From NCBI RefSeq assembly GCF_900156865.1, contig NZ_LT732529.1:1929422-1993421 (forward strand): a stretch of DNA of 64,000 nucleotides, given 5' to 3'. This DNA is from Litchfieldia sinesaloumensis (GTDB taxonomy: Bacteria; Bacillota; Bacilli; Bacillales; Bacillaceae_L). The notes beneath the pieces were generated by a model. It had not been told where the DNA came from. It did not search any database and saw only the letters and a list, made by a program, of their open reading frames with translations. Positions 1 to 8,342 of the stretch are shown one piece after another. A program made the position numbers and the translations under genes. The stretch's first letter is position 1. Each line of letters begins with the position of its first letter.

Positions 1-1
1 T

Positions 2-748
2 TTTATGGCACATGATCGAATGACACTTGCCGGAACGATGATTTCCGGAGGAATCGTCTATATGGCTTTGGCACGTTTTGGGGTCCGTAAACATCTCCTT
101 TGGGCTAAACAAGCCATTGATATCGCAGCGATCCTTGGATTTTTAGGCATTTTCCTTTTTATAGGGTATGGCTATTTTGACTGGCTTCATTTGATTTTTT
201 GGCTTATCTTATTACCCATCTATTTAACTGGGTATATGAAAACACGCGATCTCAAAGGCACCCCTACATCGCTTAACATTCGCAATCACTTGATTTGGAA
301 ACGTAGTTTAATAGGACAATTAGCTTTTGTTATCCTAGGATTTTCTTTCGTGTTGGGAGGCCTTGTGATTTCGTATATAGGAATCACAAATGTTTTTGTA
401 TCCACTGATTTACTTTATATTTGTATGCCACCCGAGATTCTTAATTTATTTAATGATAAATTGATTTCAGTGATTGCTCATGATCGAGCAGGATTTGGAA
501 GCGCGTTGCTTAGTGTTGGATTTTTGGTATTGACAATTTCACTGTGGGGATTTCAGCAAGGGAATAAATGGATTTGGTGGACGTTATTAATTGGTGGTAT
601 TCCTGCATTTTTTGCAGGGATTTGGATTCACTTTGCAATTGGGTATACGACTTTTATCCATCTTCTCCCTGCTTACTTTGCCCTTTGTTTGTTCTTCATA
701 GGACTTGTGATGACATACCGCTTTTTCCATATAGGGAAAGATACGTAA
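2..748 (+). CDS. Polytopic membrane protein with internal duplication (5' partial)
   Basis: A hydrophobic protein of at least 247 residues with about seven predicted membrane segments; I do not recognise its function. It probably begins before the window. The codon before the first visible ATG is open, and the ATG lies directly inside a conserved-looking AHDR motif. The motif recurs near residues 158-161 (counting from that ATG), and the two halves align (AHDR, then small residues, WA/WW, GY, HL), so the N-terminal part of the first half is likely missing. In the second half the AHDR motif is preceded by about 40 residues that have no counterpart in the visible first half. It ends at a strong terminator shared with the convergent GNAT gene. 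Function unknown; only the membrane location is well supported. Confidence 0.7.
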   Translation, partial: FMAHDRMTLAGTMISGGIVYMALARFGVRKHLLWAKQAIDIAAILGFLGIFLFIGYGYFDWLHLIFWLILLPIYLTGYMKTRDLKGTPTSLNIRNHLIWKRSLIGQLAFVILGFSFVLGGLVISYIGITNVFVSTDLLYICMPPEILNLFNDKLISVIAHDRAGFGSALLSVGFLVLTISLWGFQQGNKWIWWTLLIGGIPAFFAGIWIHFAIGYTTFIHLLPAYFALCLFFIGLVMTYRFFHIGKDT

Positions 749-750
749 AA

Positions 751-770
751 AAGGAGCCCCGGGGCTCCTT
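751..770. terminator. Bidirectional rho-independent terminator
   Basis: A perfect 20-nt palindrome (AAGGAGCCCC and its complement) lies between the membrane-protein stop and the convergent GNAT stop. It is flanked by A-rich sequence on the left and T-rich on the right, so it can serve both genes. Confidence 0.85.
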
Positions 771-1318
771 TAATCTGTTTTCCAATCCTTTGCAAGCATG
801 CCATATACTATATGGTCCACATAATGGTCATAGAGCCATTCATGTTGTCTAATCTGACCCTCGTTGATAAAACCTAGTCTTTCTGGAATGGACCGGCTTT
901 TATGATTGTTAACAGCTGCTCGGATTTCAACTCGATTCAGTTTCAAATGGTGAAAAGCGTAATCTGTCAACGCCTTAGCTACCCTAGTCATAATTCCATT
1001 TCCTTGGTATTGCTGACCAAGCCAGTAGCCAATATAAGCGATTTTATTGTTCCAATCAATTTCGTTAAAACTTGCTACCCCAACAATTTCATTTCTATAA
1101 ACGATAACAGTGTGCAGCCCTTTATTTTCCGCATAGCTTTTTCTACATATGTTGATAAATGCCCTTGTGTCTTCTACCTTTGTTGTCGTATCAAGCCATG
1201 GCAGCCATTCTCTTAAGTATGGTCTTGACTCATCAGTTAATTCAAAAATTCTCTCTGCATCACTAAGCTCTGTTAATTTTAAAGACAGTTCCTCATCAAT
1301 TTGGTATACAAACATCAT
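770..1318 (-). CDS. RimJ/RimL-type GNAT N-acetyltransferase
   Basis: A 182-residue protein of the GNAT superfamily, most like the RimL/YdaF group that acetylates N-terminal or lysine amino groups with acetyl-CoA. The acetyl-CoA loop reads QQYQGNGIMTRV near residues 103-114, followed by the family's LNRVEIRAAVNNHKSRSIPERLGF helix-strand segment, in which NxxSxxxxERLGF is diagnostic. The length matches B. subtilis YdaF-type proteins. Two adjacent ATGs are possible starts, at 1318 and 1315; the GGAG ribosome binding site is better spaced for the second. The substrate is not predictable. It is transcribed alone and ends at the bidirectional terminator. Confidence 0.85.
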   Translation of the reverse strand: MMFVYQIDEELSLKLTELSDAERIFELTDESRPYLREWLPWLDTTTKVEDTRAFINICRKSYAENKGLHTVIVYRNEIVGVASFNEIDWNNKIAYIGYWLGQQYQGNGIMTRVAKALTDYAFHHLKLNRVEIRAAVNNHKSRSIPERLGFINEGQIRQHEWLYDHYVDHIVYGMLAKDWKTD

Positions 1319-1381
1319 TTTTACTCCATTCTATTTATTTACCCTATTAATTTCTATCTTTACTCTAAAATTCCTGCCAAA

Positions 1382-1714
1382 TTAATGAGAAAAGCGCAAA
1401 TCAACCAACATATTTACAGGGATATAGTGGACTTCTCCAAATTTATCGATGATATGCAAGCGTCCCTGTAGAGCATCATAGTGATGAATGGTACCAAGAA
1501 GGAGTTTATGATGCTTTTTTTCATAATGTGTAATCATCAACTCTCTCCCCTCTTCCATTGCCTGACAAAGAGTACCATTCATCTCTTCAATTTGCTGTTC
1601 ATCAAGTTCCGGCTTCTGCTCATACGTATCTTCTTCCGACCAATCTCTAAGTATTTTCACATGCTCCGGCAGCATCATTGCTGTCCATTTTATAGCTCCG
1701 CGATCACGTATCAT
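1382..1714 (-). CDS. YolD-like family protein
   Basis: A small cytoplasmic protein (110 residues from the chosen start) of the YolD-like family, typically encoded next to UvrX-type Y-family polymerases. Recognisable are the N-terminal MIRDRGAIKWTAMMLPEHV segment and the C-terminal half ending in an IPVNMLVDLRF-type strand. A longer reading frame begins at 1747, but that ATG has no ribosome binding site. The ATG at 1714 follows AAGAGGTGG with proper spacing and matches the family N-terminus. It lies 58 bp downstream of uvrX, probably in the same SOS-controlled operon. The family's molecular function is not established. Confidence 0.85.
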   Translation of the reverse strand: MIRDRGAIKWTAMMLPEHVKILRDWSEEDTYEQKPELDEQQIEEMNGTLCQAMEEGRELMITHYEKKHHKLLLGTIHHYDALQGRLHIIDKFGEVHYIPVNMLVDLRFSH

Positions 1715-1772
1715 TCCTTGCCACCTCTTTCTTAAGTCTATGTCCATTTCAGATTATTTACACTTTTGGTTA

Positions 1773-3035
1773 TTATTCTGCTTTGTGTCCTCCAACTAGC
1801 TTGCTGCGATGCCTTGAGGTTCCTGCTTTTGTGTAGGAAACTGCGCGCAGTATTGCATCCGATCCATACTTTCCACGGATACCATCCATCACATAACCAA
1901 GCTTATGTTGTTTAACTCGATTAAGATAAAACAAATCCAATTGCATTTGTACGTCATCCTCTATGTTGGAAAGTGCAATTGAGATTTTACGAACTGTTTT
2001 TCCTACATAGAATTTCTCAAAAAGTTCAAGGCACACACGGTACATCTCCATCGTGATATTTGTCGGGGTATCAATCGTTTTTGACCGGTAAAACCCTCCA
2101 CCAAATTCATCTTGACTATAATGAATTCCTAGGCTAATCGTTCTTCCCGCTTTTTTATGTCGTCGTGCACGTCTAGCTACTTCTTCACACATTTCAAGAA
2201 TGACATGCTTTACTTCTTCCGGGTCCGGATAGTCACGCAACAAAATTTGACTTTTCCCAAAGCTAATCTGCCCTTGCATAATAGGGGCACCAACTTCCGA
2301 TAAATCAATACCCCAAGCATGATAATAAAGCTGATTTCCCATCACCCCAAATTTCTTCTCAAGTAGTTCAAGTGGGTAGTGGGCAAGCTGGCCGACGGTT
2401 GTAATTCCCATTCCATTTAAAGTTCGCTCTACCCTTCTGCCAATCCCCCACATCTCTCGTAGAGGCGAGACTGTCCAGAGTTTTTCGGGTACGTCCTCAT
2501 AGGTCCATTCTGCAATTCCTTTTTTCTTTGCCTCTAAATCTAAGCACAACTTTGCCATCAGCATATTCGGACCAATTCCAATCGCACAGGCAAGACCGTA
2601 TTCGGCCTCAATTTCTTGCTTGATTTTATGAGCAATTGTAGTTGCATCTCCCCATAATTTTTCAGTGCCATCAATCTTTATAAAGCTTTCATCTACGCTA
2701 TATACATGGATTGCGCTTTTTGGTACATACCGGTTAAAAAGTCTCGTAATTTCTGTTGAAATTCGTAAATACATGGCCATTTTCGGATTTACAATTTGAA
2801 TACGTGGGTCTTTAGGGATTTCAAAGAGTCTTGACCCTGTTTTTATCCCAAATTCCTGTTTTAACTTTGGCGAAGCTGCGAGCACAATACTCCCCTGGCG
2901 CTCGGTATCCCCAACAACCGCCAAATAGCACTCAAGTGGATCAAGACCCAATAACACTGCAGCACAGCTTGCATAGAAGCTTTTTATATCCACGCACAAA
3001 ATCTTTTGAACGGGCAACTGACTGTAATCCACCAT
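1773..3035 (-). CDS. uvrX: Y-family DNA polymerase, UvrX/YqjW type
   Basis: Probable lesion-bypass DNA polymerase of the UvrX/YqjW subgroup (420 residues). The palm carries the metal-binding motifs VDIKSFYAS near the N-terminus and the VDESF motif near residues 115-120, followed by thumb and little-finger regions. Near the C-terminus the protein has a QLDLF-like segment (MQLDLFYL), a typical beta-clamp-binding motif. A TTG-initiated frame begins at 3050, but the ATG at 3035 sits about 9 nt after a GGAG ribosome binding site and gives the N-terminus MVDYSQLP found in YqjW. Two LexA-like boxes upstream indicate SOS induction. It is followed by yolD-like, the usual partner. uvrX is the symbol used for the SPbeta copy; the chromosomal orthologue is yqjW. 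Confidence 0.9.
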   Translation of the reverse strand: MVDYSQLPVQKILCVDIKSFYASCAAVLLGLDPLECYLAVVGDTERQGSIVLAASPKLKQEFGIKTGSRLFEIPKDPRIQIVNPKMAMYLRISTEITRLFNRYVPKSAIHVYSVDESFIKIDGTEKLWGDATTIAHKIKQEIEAEYGLACAIGIGPNMLMAKLCLDLEAKKKGIAEWTYEDVPEKLWTVSPLREMWGIGRRVERTLNGMGITTVGQLAHYPLELLEKKFGVMGNQLYYHAWGIDLSEVGAPIMQGQISFGKSQILLRDYPDPEEVKHVILEMCEEVARRARRHKKAGRTISLGIHYSQDEFGGGFYRSKTIDTPTNITMEMYRVCLELFEKFYVGKTVRKISIALSNIEDDVQMQLDLFYLNRVKQHKLGYVMDGIRGKYGSDAILRAVSYTKAGTSRHRSKLVGGHKAE

Positions 3036-3052
3036 TAACATCAACTCCAAAA

Positions 3053-3066
3053 AGAATATATGTTCG
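3053..3066 (-). promoter_or_regulatory. LexA (SOS) box 1 for uvrX
   Basis: On the minus strand the site reads CGAACATATATTCT, 12 of 14 matches to the B. subtilis LexA/DinR consensus CGAACRNRYGTTYC. It lies just downstream of a putative -10 (TAAAAT, 3068-3073), over the transcription start, and just before the uvrX ribosome binding site. Confidence 0.65.
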
Positions 3067-3087
3067 TATTTTATTCTTAATCTTAAG

Positions 3088-3101
3088 GGAATATACGTTC
3101 G
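3088..3101 (-). promoter_or_regulatory. LexA (SOS) box 2 for uvrX
   Basis: On the minus strand the site reads CGAACGTATATTCC, 13 of 14 matches to CGAACRNRYGTTYC. It overlaps the expected -35 position of the same promoter, 35 bp from box 1 centre to centre. Confidence 0.7.
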
Positions 3102-3190
3102 ATTTCAATGGAAAATAAATCAATTATGTTCTTGGATTAATGACATTGTGTATAAAACCTTGCTTCCTAAAGGAATAAGCGCAAATCAAA

Positions 3191-3224
3191 AAAACCAATA
3201 CACCGGAATAGCGCATTGGTTTTT
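3191..3224 (-). terminator. Rho-independent terminator after the GNAT gene
   Basis: The inverted repeat AAAACCAAT / ATTGGTTTT is followed on the minus strand by a T-run. It lies 14 bp beyond the stop codon of the GNAT gene that ends at 3238. Confidence 0.75.
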
Positions 3225-3237
3225 AGAAGTATATAGG

Positions 3238-3744
3238 TTAAATGGACATACGAAACGCCATAACAATAATTCCATCATTTGCAGGCTCGAAGTCATATTG
3301 AGGCAAACGCTCAAAGCCGTGCTTTGTGTAGAGCTTAATGGCTTGCTTCATAAATTCTCCAGTATGTAATCCGATAAACTCATGATTCTTTTCTCTAGAA
3401 CGCCTGATACATTCAGCAATCAATGCTGAAGCAATCCCCTTCCCACGAACCTCAGGACTAACTGCAAGCATTCGAATTTCAGGATAATCCAGCTCCTCTA
3501 GCTGACCTTCATATGCGTCTGTTTTAGCAGGGAACAAGACTACACTTCCGACAATTTTCTCAGCAATCTCACATACGATAAGCTCCGCACCAGGATGGCG
3601 ATCAGCATTTGAGGATATTGCCTGCTTAAGAGCCTGCCAATGTGCAGCTGGTATTTCTCCTGCATGCTCAAGATAAGCAGCAACTCGTTGCTCTCGAATA
3701 AAAACCAATTCCTCTTGTTTTGCATCACGAATTTTCATGCTCAC
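3238..3744 (-). CDS. GNAT family N-acetyltransferase
   Basis: A 168-residue single-domain GNAT acetyltransferase. The acetyl-CoA binding motif is clear: IRMLAVSPEVRGKGIASALI, with the RGKGIA pyrophosphate loop near residues 100-105, followed by the C-terminal LYTKHGFERLPQ strand typical of the family. It begins at GTG 3744; an ATG at 3738 is an equally reasonable start. Only 7 bp separate it from the upstream glutathione transferase-like gene, so both are probably cotranscribed and end at the terminator at 3191. The substrate is unknown. Confidence 0.85.
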   Translation of the reverse strand: MSMKIRDAKQEELVFIREQRVAAYLEHAGEIPAAHWQALKQAISSNADRHPGAELIVCEIAEKIVGSVVLFPAKTDAYEGQLEELDYPEIRMLAVSPEVRGKGIASALIAECIRRSREKNHEFIGLHTGEFMKQAIKLYTKHGFERLPQYDFEPANDGIIVMAFRMSI

Positions 3745-3751
3745 TTTACAC

Positions 3752-4777
3752 CTACCCTTGTATTAAGAACTTTTCTTTTTTTCCACTTACCTGCTCACGG
3801 TTATGTTCAGAAAGCCATACGGATTCGTCTGGACCTTTAGGTAAAATATTTACTTCACCTTTTGTCGGATCAATCGTGATCGATAAATGGTAATGTCGCT
3901 TAATCGCATCAAAATCTGTCGTTTCACCGAAACCAACAGTCTGGTACAGGTCACGGGCATAACCCCATAAATTAGGAAATTCACGGATTAGATTTCGGTT
4001 TGTGCGAAACGCAGAATAATAAGCAGCATCAAAACGAACCAATGTGGTGTATAAACGAATATCTGAATCTGTAATGAAATCACCAAACAAGAAACGCTGT
4101 TTAGACAAACGAGTCTCCAACTCATCTAATCTAGCAAACAATGTATCATAAGCCTGTTCATAGGCCTCCTGAGAACGAGCAAATCCACATTTGTACACAC
4201 CATTATTAACATCATGAAAAATAACATCATTCAATGCGTCAATTTCAGCTCGTAAGTCCTCCGGATATAAATCGGGAGCATTTTCTTTATGAAAAGGAGC
4301 CCAAACCGTTTCAAAATAATTGGTTAGCTTAAAATAATCATTGTTAACAGCCTTTTTAGTTTTAACATCAACCATAACTGGCACAGTTGGCCTACCTGTA
4401 TATGCAGGGTCAGCATTCATATAAACCTCACTCACATACTGAACGCCAAGTACAGGATCAATCCCATTGTCATCTAAGGAAAACTCCCAATCAACACGAT
4501 CAATTCGAGGGCGCATTGGACTCACTTTCCCTAAGCTAATCGCGCTTTCTAATCCAAGAATTTTGCGAGCAATAACAGATCGGTGTGCCCATGGACATGC
4601 TGCCGACCAAAGTAAACGATAACGCCCCGCCTCAACTGGTAACTCATCAGATTTAGTTCCAAACGGTTTCGTAAAACGATTCGTTTGACGGTTGAAGGAA
4701 CCATCAGCTTTTATTTCTTCTGGTTTTTTGGATACAGCAGGTATTTCACAGCTAATTGTCTGGTCTTTTTTTGTCAT
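3752..4777 (-). CDS. Glutathionyl-hydroquinone reductase-like (Xi/omega-class GST) protein
   Basis: A 341-residue protein of the GST family branch that includes E. coli YqjG and yeast Ecm4, which reduce glutathionyl-hydroquinones with a catalytic cysteine. The N-terminal thioredoxin-like domain carries the signature cysteine in SAACPWAHRS (Cys61). The FLFGDFITDSDIRLYTTLVRFD segment and the following C-terminal helices are typical of the class, and the length fits the family. A GGGAGAG ribosome binding site precedes the ATG. Firmicutes of this type usually make bacillithiol rather than glutathione, so the physiological thiol is uncertain. The distal gene of the pair is a GNAT acetyltransferase. 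Confidence 0.85.
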   Translation of the reverse strand: MTKKDQTISCEIPAVSKKPEEIKADGSFNRQTNRFTKPFGTKSDELPVEAGRYRLLWSAACPWAHRSVIARKILGLESAISLGKVSPMRPRIDRVDWEFSLDDNGIDPVLGVQYVSEVYMNADPAYTGRPTVPVMVDVKTKKAVNNDYFKLTNYFETVWAPFHKENAPDLYPEDLRAEIDALNDVIFHDVNNGVYKCGFARSQEAYEQAYDTLFARLDELETRLSKQRFLFGDFITDSDIRLYTTLVRFDAAYYSAFRTNRNLIREFPNLWGYARDLYQTVGFGETTDFDAIKRHYHLSITIDPTKGEVNILPKGPDESVWLSEHNREQVSGKKEKFLIQG

Positions 4778-4998
4778 CTAACTCTCTCCCTCAAGTTTAT
4801 TAATTAATACATAGTAACTCAATATGTTTAATGTAATTTACTCATTATCTAAAATGAACGTCAAGAAATAAATCCTGTATCAATCTTGTCTGCAGAGTAG
4901 TGGTATACCGATTTTAGGTCACTAACGCTATACCTCTTATCGTTTCTCGTTGAGGTCCTATACTGATTAGATCAGTGGAAATATTCCAAGAAACAAAA

Positions 4999-5022
4999 AT
5001 ACCCCTTTATAAAAAGGAGTAT
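4999..5022 (-). terminator. Probable terminator after yqjQ
   Basis: An imperfect inverted repeat (ATACCCCTTT / AAAGGAGTAT) lies 15 bp beyond the yqjQ stop and is followed on the minus strand by TTTTTG. It is moderately stable. Confidence 0.55.
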
Positions 5023-5036
5023 CAAAAAGAATACTA

Positions 5037-5831
5037 TTATTTTTTAAAAAACGCCTTCCCTCCAACTTTTTCAACAAGTCGAGGAAACAAGGTATAAAAC
5101 ACACTGCCTGCATTCATCCAGCCTGGCAGATTGAGTTCACGCTTAGATGTAAACATGGCTTGGACAATTTTTGCAGCGACCACATCAGGATCTAGCATAA
5201 ACTTGTTTACATTCTTCGCATATGTACCAGACTCGTCTGCAATATCAAAAAATCGCGTTCGAATCGGGCCTGGATTTACCGCTGTTACACGGATATCTGT
5301 GCTTGCAAGCTCCATCCGTAAGCTATTCGTAAAACCGAGGACGGCATGTTTAGTTGCCGAATAGACGCTCGATTTAGGTGTCGCGATTTTTCCGGCCTGT
5401 GAGGCAATATTAATAATATGGCCGGAATTTTGTTTCATCATCGCCGGCAGCACCATCTTTGTGCATGAGATGAGTCCAAATACATTCACTTCAAACATCG
5501 CTTTCATTTGCTCAATATTGGCATCTACAACATTGGCAAATACACCAAACCCAGCATTGTTAACAAGAACATCAACCGTGTTTACCTTATGTAAAATATC
5601 CTCAAATACGCCTTTTACATTTTCCGTATCACGAACATCTAGCTTGTAAAACAAGCAGTCTATCTTATACTTTTCTTCAATATTCTTTGCTATTCTTTCT
5701 AACTGATCGTGGCTCCTTGCTAAAAGAACCGGAGTTGCTCCCTGCTCTGCAACGAGATAGGCAATTTTTTCGCCAATCCCACTCGAAGCCCCAGTAATAA
5801 CAATCGTTTTCCCATTAAGTCTTGAATTCAT
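5037..5831 (-). CDS. yqjQ: Short-chain dehydrogenase/reductase (YqjQ)
   Basis: A 264-residue classical SDR oxidoreductase. The NAD(P)-binding motif TGASSGIG is near residues 13-20, NNAG near residue 90, and the catalytic Ser, Tyr and Lys appear in [10 protein letters not shown] and SVYSATKHA. The C-terminus has extra basic and hydrophobic residues. It matches B. subtilis YqjQ in length and in its place after yqjP. The gap to yqjP is 20 bp, so the two form an operon. An in-frame TGA immediately precedes the ATG, which fixes the start although the GGAGG is about 13 nt away. The substrate is not known. Confidence 0.88.
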   Translation of the reverse strand: MNSRLNGKTIVITGASSGIGEKIAYLVAEQGATPVLLARSHDQLERIAKNIEEKYKIDCLFYKLDVRDTENVKGVFEDILHKVNTVDVLVNNAGFGVFANVVDANIEQMKAMFEVNVFGLISCTKMVLPAMMKQNSGHIINIASQAGKIATPKSSVYSATKHAVLGFTNSLRMELASTDIRVTAVNPGPIRTRFFDIADESGTYAKNVNKFMLDPDVVAAKIVQAMFTSKRELNLPGWMNAGSVFYTLFPRLVEKVGGKAFFKK

Positions 5832-5851
5832 TCAGTCATTTCAACCTCCAT

Positions 5852-6817
5852 TTAATTCGAGTGATAGATATGTTGTCCGTTCACTACTTCTATCTTAATT
5901 TCACCCAATTCCTCGAGAAAGTCAAGCTGTCCAACCGTTTCAGACACAGTAAAAAGAGGTTGCTTCAAATATACCTTTGGAAATAACTGTCTACAGACCT
6001 CAAAAGCAGTCATTGGCTTTTTCTTAATCATTTGTAAAACTTGATATGCTCGCTCTTTTTGCGATTCAAATCTTTCTTGGATCAATTCATGGGCATTCAA
6101 AATATCATCTCCATGACCTGTTACAACCGTTGAAATATCGAGTGAAAGCAGCCTTCTCAAGGAATTATTATATTGGATTAGTGGTCTTGGTCGAGTCGTT
6201 TCACCAAATTGTGGCGGTTCAAGCAACGGATTAGGGGATATTTTTGCTAAGAGAGTATCTCCCGCAATGAGCATTCCATCACTTTCTCTGTACAAAACAA
6301 TATGGCTTTGTGCATGTCCGGGAGTTTCTAACACCTTGAAGCCTGTCATTCCTTCAAGAATATCCCCTTCCCCGATTAATGTAGTAAGCGATCTACGGCA
6401 AGAATATTCAAGTTCTTCATCCATATCAATTAAAGTTATAAATGCTGGATCAACCCCTAATTGAATAAAAAGCTCTTTATAGAATGGCTCACTATTGACA
6501 AAGAATTGCTTATCCTGACTAATCCATGGCTGGTTTTTTGGGTGACCAATAATAGGGACATCCTTACTAAAATAATCAAGTAGCCCAACATGGTCCGGGT
6601 GATGATGAGTGATTACAATTTGCTCGATATCGGAAGGTTTATAGCCTAGCAATAAAAGCTGCTCTTTAAAAGACTGCCACGCTTCCTCTGTTTTTGCACC
6701 AGCATCTATTAAGGTTAGAGTGTCTCCCTTAACAACATATACATTCACATCCCCGACAGCAAAAGGTGTTGGCAAGGTTATTTTAAAAACATCCTTCGTG
6801 GTCGCTAGTTTACTCAT
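5852..6817 (-). CDS. yqjP: MBL-fold metallo-hydrolase (YqjP)
   Basis: A 321-residue protein of the metallo-beta-lactamase fold, glyoxalase II-like group. The metal ligands are visible in THHHPDH near residues 70-76, in the ETPGHAQSH segment and in the GDTLL loop. A final GH appears in VVTGHGD. The C-terminal part resembles the winged-helix extension of this subgroup. GGAGG lies 5 nt before the ATG. Position and length match B. subtilis yqjP, which is followed by yqjQ as here. It is divergent from proI, with the proI T-box between them. The substrate is unknown. Confidence 0.87.
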   Translation of the reverse strand: MSKLATTKDVFKITLPTPFAVGDVNVYVVKGDTLTLIDAGAKTEEAWQSFKEQLLLLGYKPSDIEQIVITHHHPDHVGLLDYFSKDVPIIGHPKNQPWISQDKQFFVNSEPFYKELFIQLGVDPAFITLIDMDEELEYSCRRSLTTLIGEGDILEGMTGFKVLETPGHAQSHIVLYRESDGMLIAGDTLLAKISPNPLLEPPQFGETTRPRPLIQYNNSLRRLLSLDISTVVTGHGDDILNAHELIQERFESQKERAYQVLQMIKKKPMTAFEVCRQLFPKVYLKQPLFTVSETVGQLDFLEELGEIKIEVVNGQHIYHSN

Positions 6818-6961
6818 ACGTACCTCCTTTGTACTATATCAATATAAATCTCGTTACAATTTTCCATTTATAGTTTACCTTTTCCACCTTATTTTGTCAT
6901 TATATTCGAATAACTTCTCTTGTATGTAAGCTTAATTGGGCTAATTTTCAAAAAGAAAGTA

Positions 6962-6990
6962 TTGACATCCCCTTTAAATCAGTGCATAAT
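6962..6990 (+). promoter_or_regulatory. Sigma-A promoter of the proI T-box transcript
   Basis: A perfect -35 TTGACA (6962-6967) and a -10 CATAAT (6985-6990) are separated by 17 bp. Transcription from about 6997 would give the roughly 370-nt leader that contains the T-box. Confidence 0.75.
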
Positions 6991-7004
6991 GACCATTAAT
7001 ATAA

Positions 7005-7262
7005 AATGCGAAAAGCTTTGATTAGGACTAGTAAATCATGCAATGGCGAAAAGAGAATGAGATCCACCGGCTGAAAGATCTCATGGCCCACTTCTTGATT
7101 GAACCTACCTATGAGCTGTTAGGAAAACCTAACCGTCCTCCCACGATACGGGTTTTGAGTGGAACACTTGAAAAAGCAAACTTTTTCAAGTTGTTAAGTA
7201 AGGTGGTACCGCGGATAGTAGACCTATTCCGTCCTTTTCAAGGATGGAATAGGTCTTTTTTA
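7005..7262 (+). promoter_or_regulatory. Proline T-box riboswitch upstream of proI
   Basis: The leader holds the conserved T-box core AAGGTGGTACCGCGG (7200-7214). Within it TGGT (7204-7207) can pair with the NCCA end of an uncharged tRNA. A candidate specifier CCT (Pro) sits at 7104-7106 in the typical GAA-NNN-AC context. The core is followed by a strong terminator that can be exchanged for an antiterminator. T-boxes let uncharged tRNA switch on the downstream gene; a proline codon fits proI, the last step of proline synthesis. The exact 5' edge of Stem I is approximate. Confidence 0.9.
7221..7262 (+). terminator. T-box regulated terminator
   Basis: A 16-bp nearly perfect stem (GACCTATTCCGTCCTT with AAGGATGGAATAGGTC) is followed by seven T residues. 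It starts 6 nt after the T-box core, as expected for an attenuation terminator. Confidence 0.9.
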
Positions 7263-7367
7263 TCTGGCCCTTTCTCAAAAAGATTGTTACATCGAGATAT
7301 TCAACTATATAAAAAGCAATACAGTTTTTGAAAACAGCATATTTTTTAAACTCTGGAGGGAAACGTT

Positions 7368-8213
7368 ATGGAAATGAAACAAAATATTGTATTTGTTGGG
7401 GCCGGCTCAATGGCAGAGGCCATGATTTCAGGGATGCTACAAAAGGAGCTTTTCATGCCTAGACAGATTTCTGTAATGAATCGCTCCAACCATGTACGAC
7501 TAGAAGAATTAAACAAAACCTACGGTGTAACCATAACCACTAACATAAAAGAAACAATCGAAAACGCAGGAATCATCATCTTTGCGATAAAACCGAAAGA
7601 CGTTGCACAAGCCGTCTTAGCAATTAAGGATCATATTAATGAAAACCAACTCATCATCTCTGTATTAGCTGGAGTAGCGACCACAACCATTACCGACTTA
7701 CTTAACAAAAAAGTACCTGTTGTTCGCGCAATGCCAAATACATCTGCAACTATCGGAAAATCAGCTACCGCTCTATCGATAGGAATGTATGCAACTGAAA
7801 ACCATCTACTAATCTCACGTCAATTATTTGAGACGATTGGAATTGTCACAACAGTTGAAGAAAAGGACCTTCATGCAGTAACAGGTCTATCGGGTAGTGG
7901 CCCTGCATACGTATATTATTTAGTAGAAGCTATGGAAAAAGCTGCTGATGAAATCGGGCTTGAAAAAGGAATTGCTAAGGAATTAATCCTTCAAACGATA
8001 ATTGGTGCAGCAGAGATGTTGAAAAGCTCACCAAAGCAACCTGCTACATTACGTAAGGAAGTAACGAGTCCGGGTGGTACGACTGAAGCAGGTATAAATG
8101 TATTGGAGCAATTTAACTACCAACAAGCAATGGTGTCTTGTATCAAACGCGCTACCAATCGCTCTGCCGAACTTGGAGAAGCTATGCTTCAATCTGTATC
8201 AGATAAAAAATAA
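7368..8213 (+). CDS. proI: Pyrroline-5-carboxylate reductase
   Basis: The enzyme reduces 1-pyrroline-5-carboxylate to L-proline with NAD(P)H. This 281-residue protein begins with the Rossmann motif FVGAGSMAEAM (residues 9-19). It carries VRAMPNT near residue 122 and the C-terminal signature with SGSGPAYVYY and LRKEVTSPGGTTEAGI near residues 225-245. GGAGGG precedes the ATG. The gene is controlled by a proline-type T-box leader, which supports a biosynthetic role. It matches B. subtilis proI (yqjO), which neighbours yqjP. The MFS gene follows after 129 bp. Confidence 0.96.
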   Translation: MEMKQNIVFVGAGSMAEAMISGMLQKELFMPRQISVMNRSNHVRLEELNKTYGVTITTNIKETIENAGIIIFAIKPKDVAQAVLAIKDHINENQLIISVLAGVATTTITDLLNKKVPVVRAMPNTSATIGKSATALSIGMYATENHLLISRQLFETIGIVTTVEEKDLHAVTGLSGSGPAYVYYLVEAMEKAADEIGLEKGIAKELILQTIIGAAEMLKSSPKQPATLRKEVTSPGGTTEAGINVLEQFNYQQAMVSCIKRATNRSAELGEAMLQSVSDKK

Positions 8214-8342
8214 TTGAATCTTTGTCGAAGTCAGTGGAATCTTGCCGAGCCGAGGAAAAGTGCTGTACAATGGTGGGATTTTACTGGCATTTTTGCTAAA
8301 ATACATTTAGATAACCGAAATAATTTAAGATGGGGAGATTCT

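Noticed and set aside
568-852. 94-codon plus-strand frame overlapping the membrane protein and its terminator
   Set aside because: It is an out-of-frame shadow that runs through the terminator palindrome into the convergent GNAT gene.
7038-7331. 97-codon plus-strand frame in the proI leader
   Set aside because: It runs through the T-box core and its terminator, which are conserved as RNA structure; no ribosome binding site precedes it.
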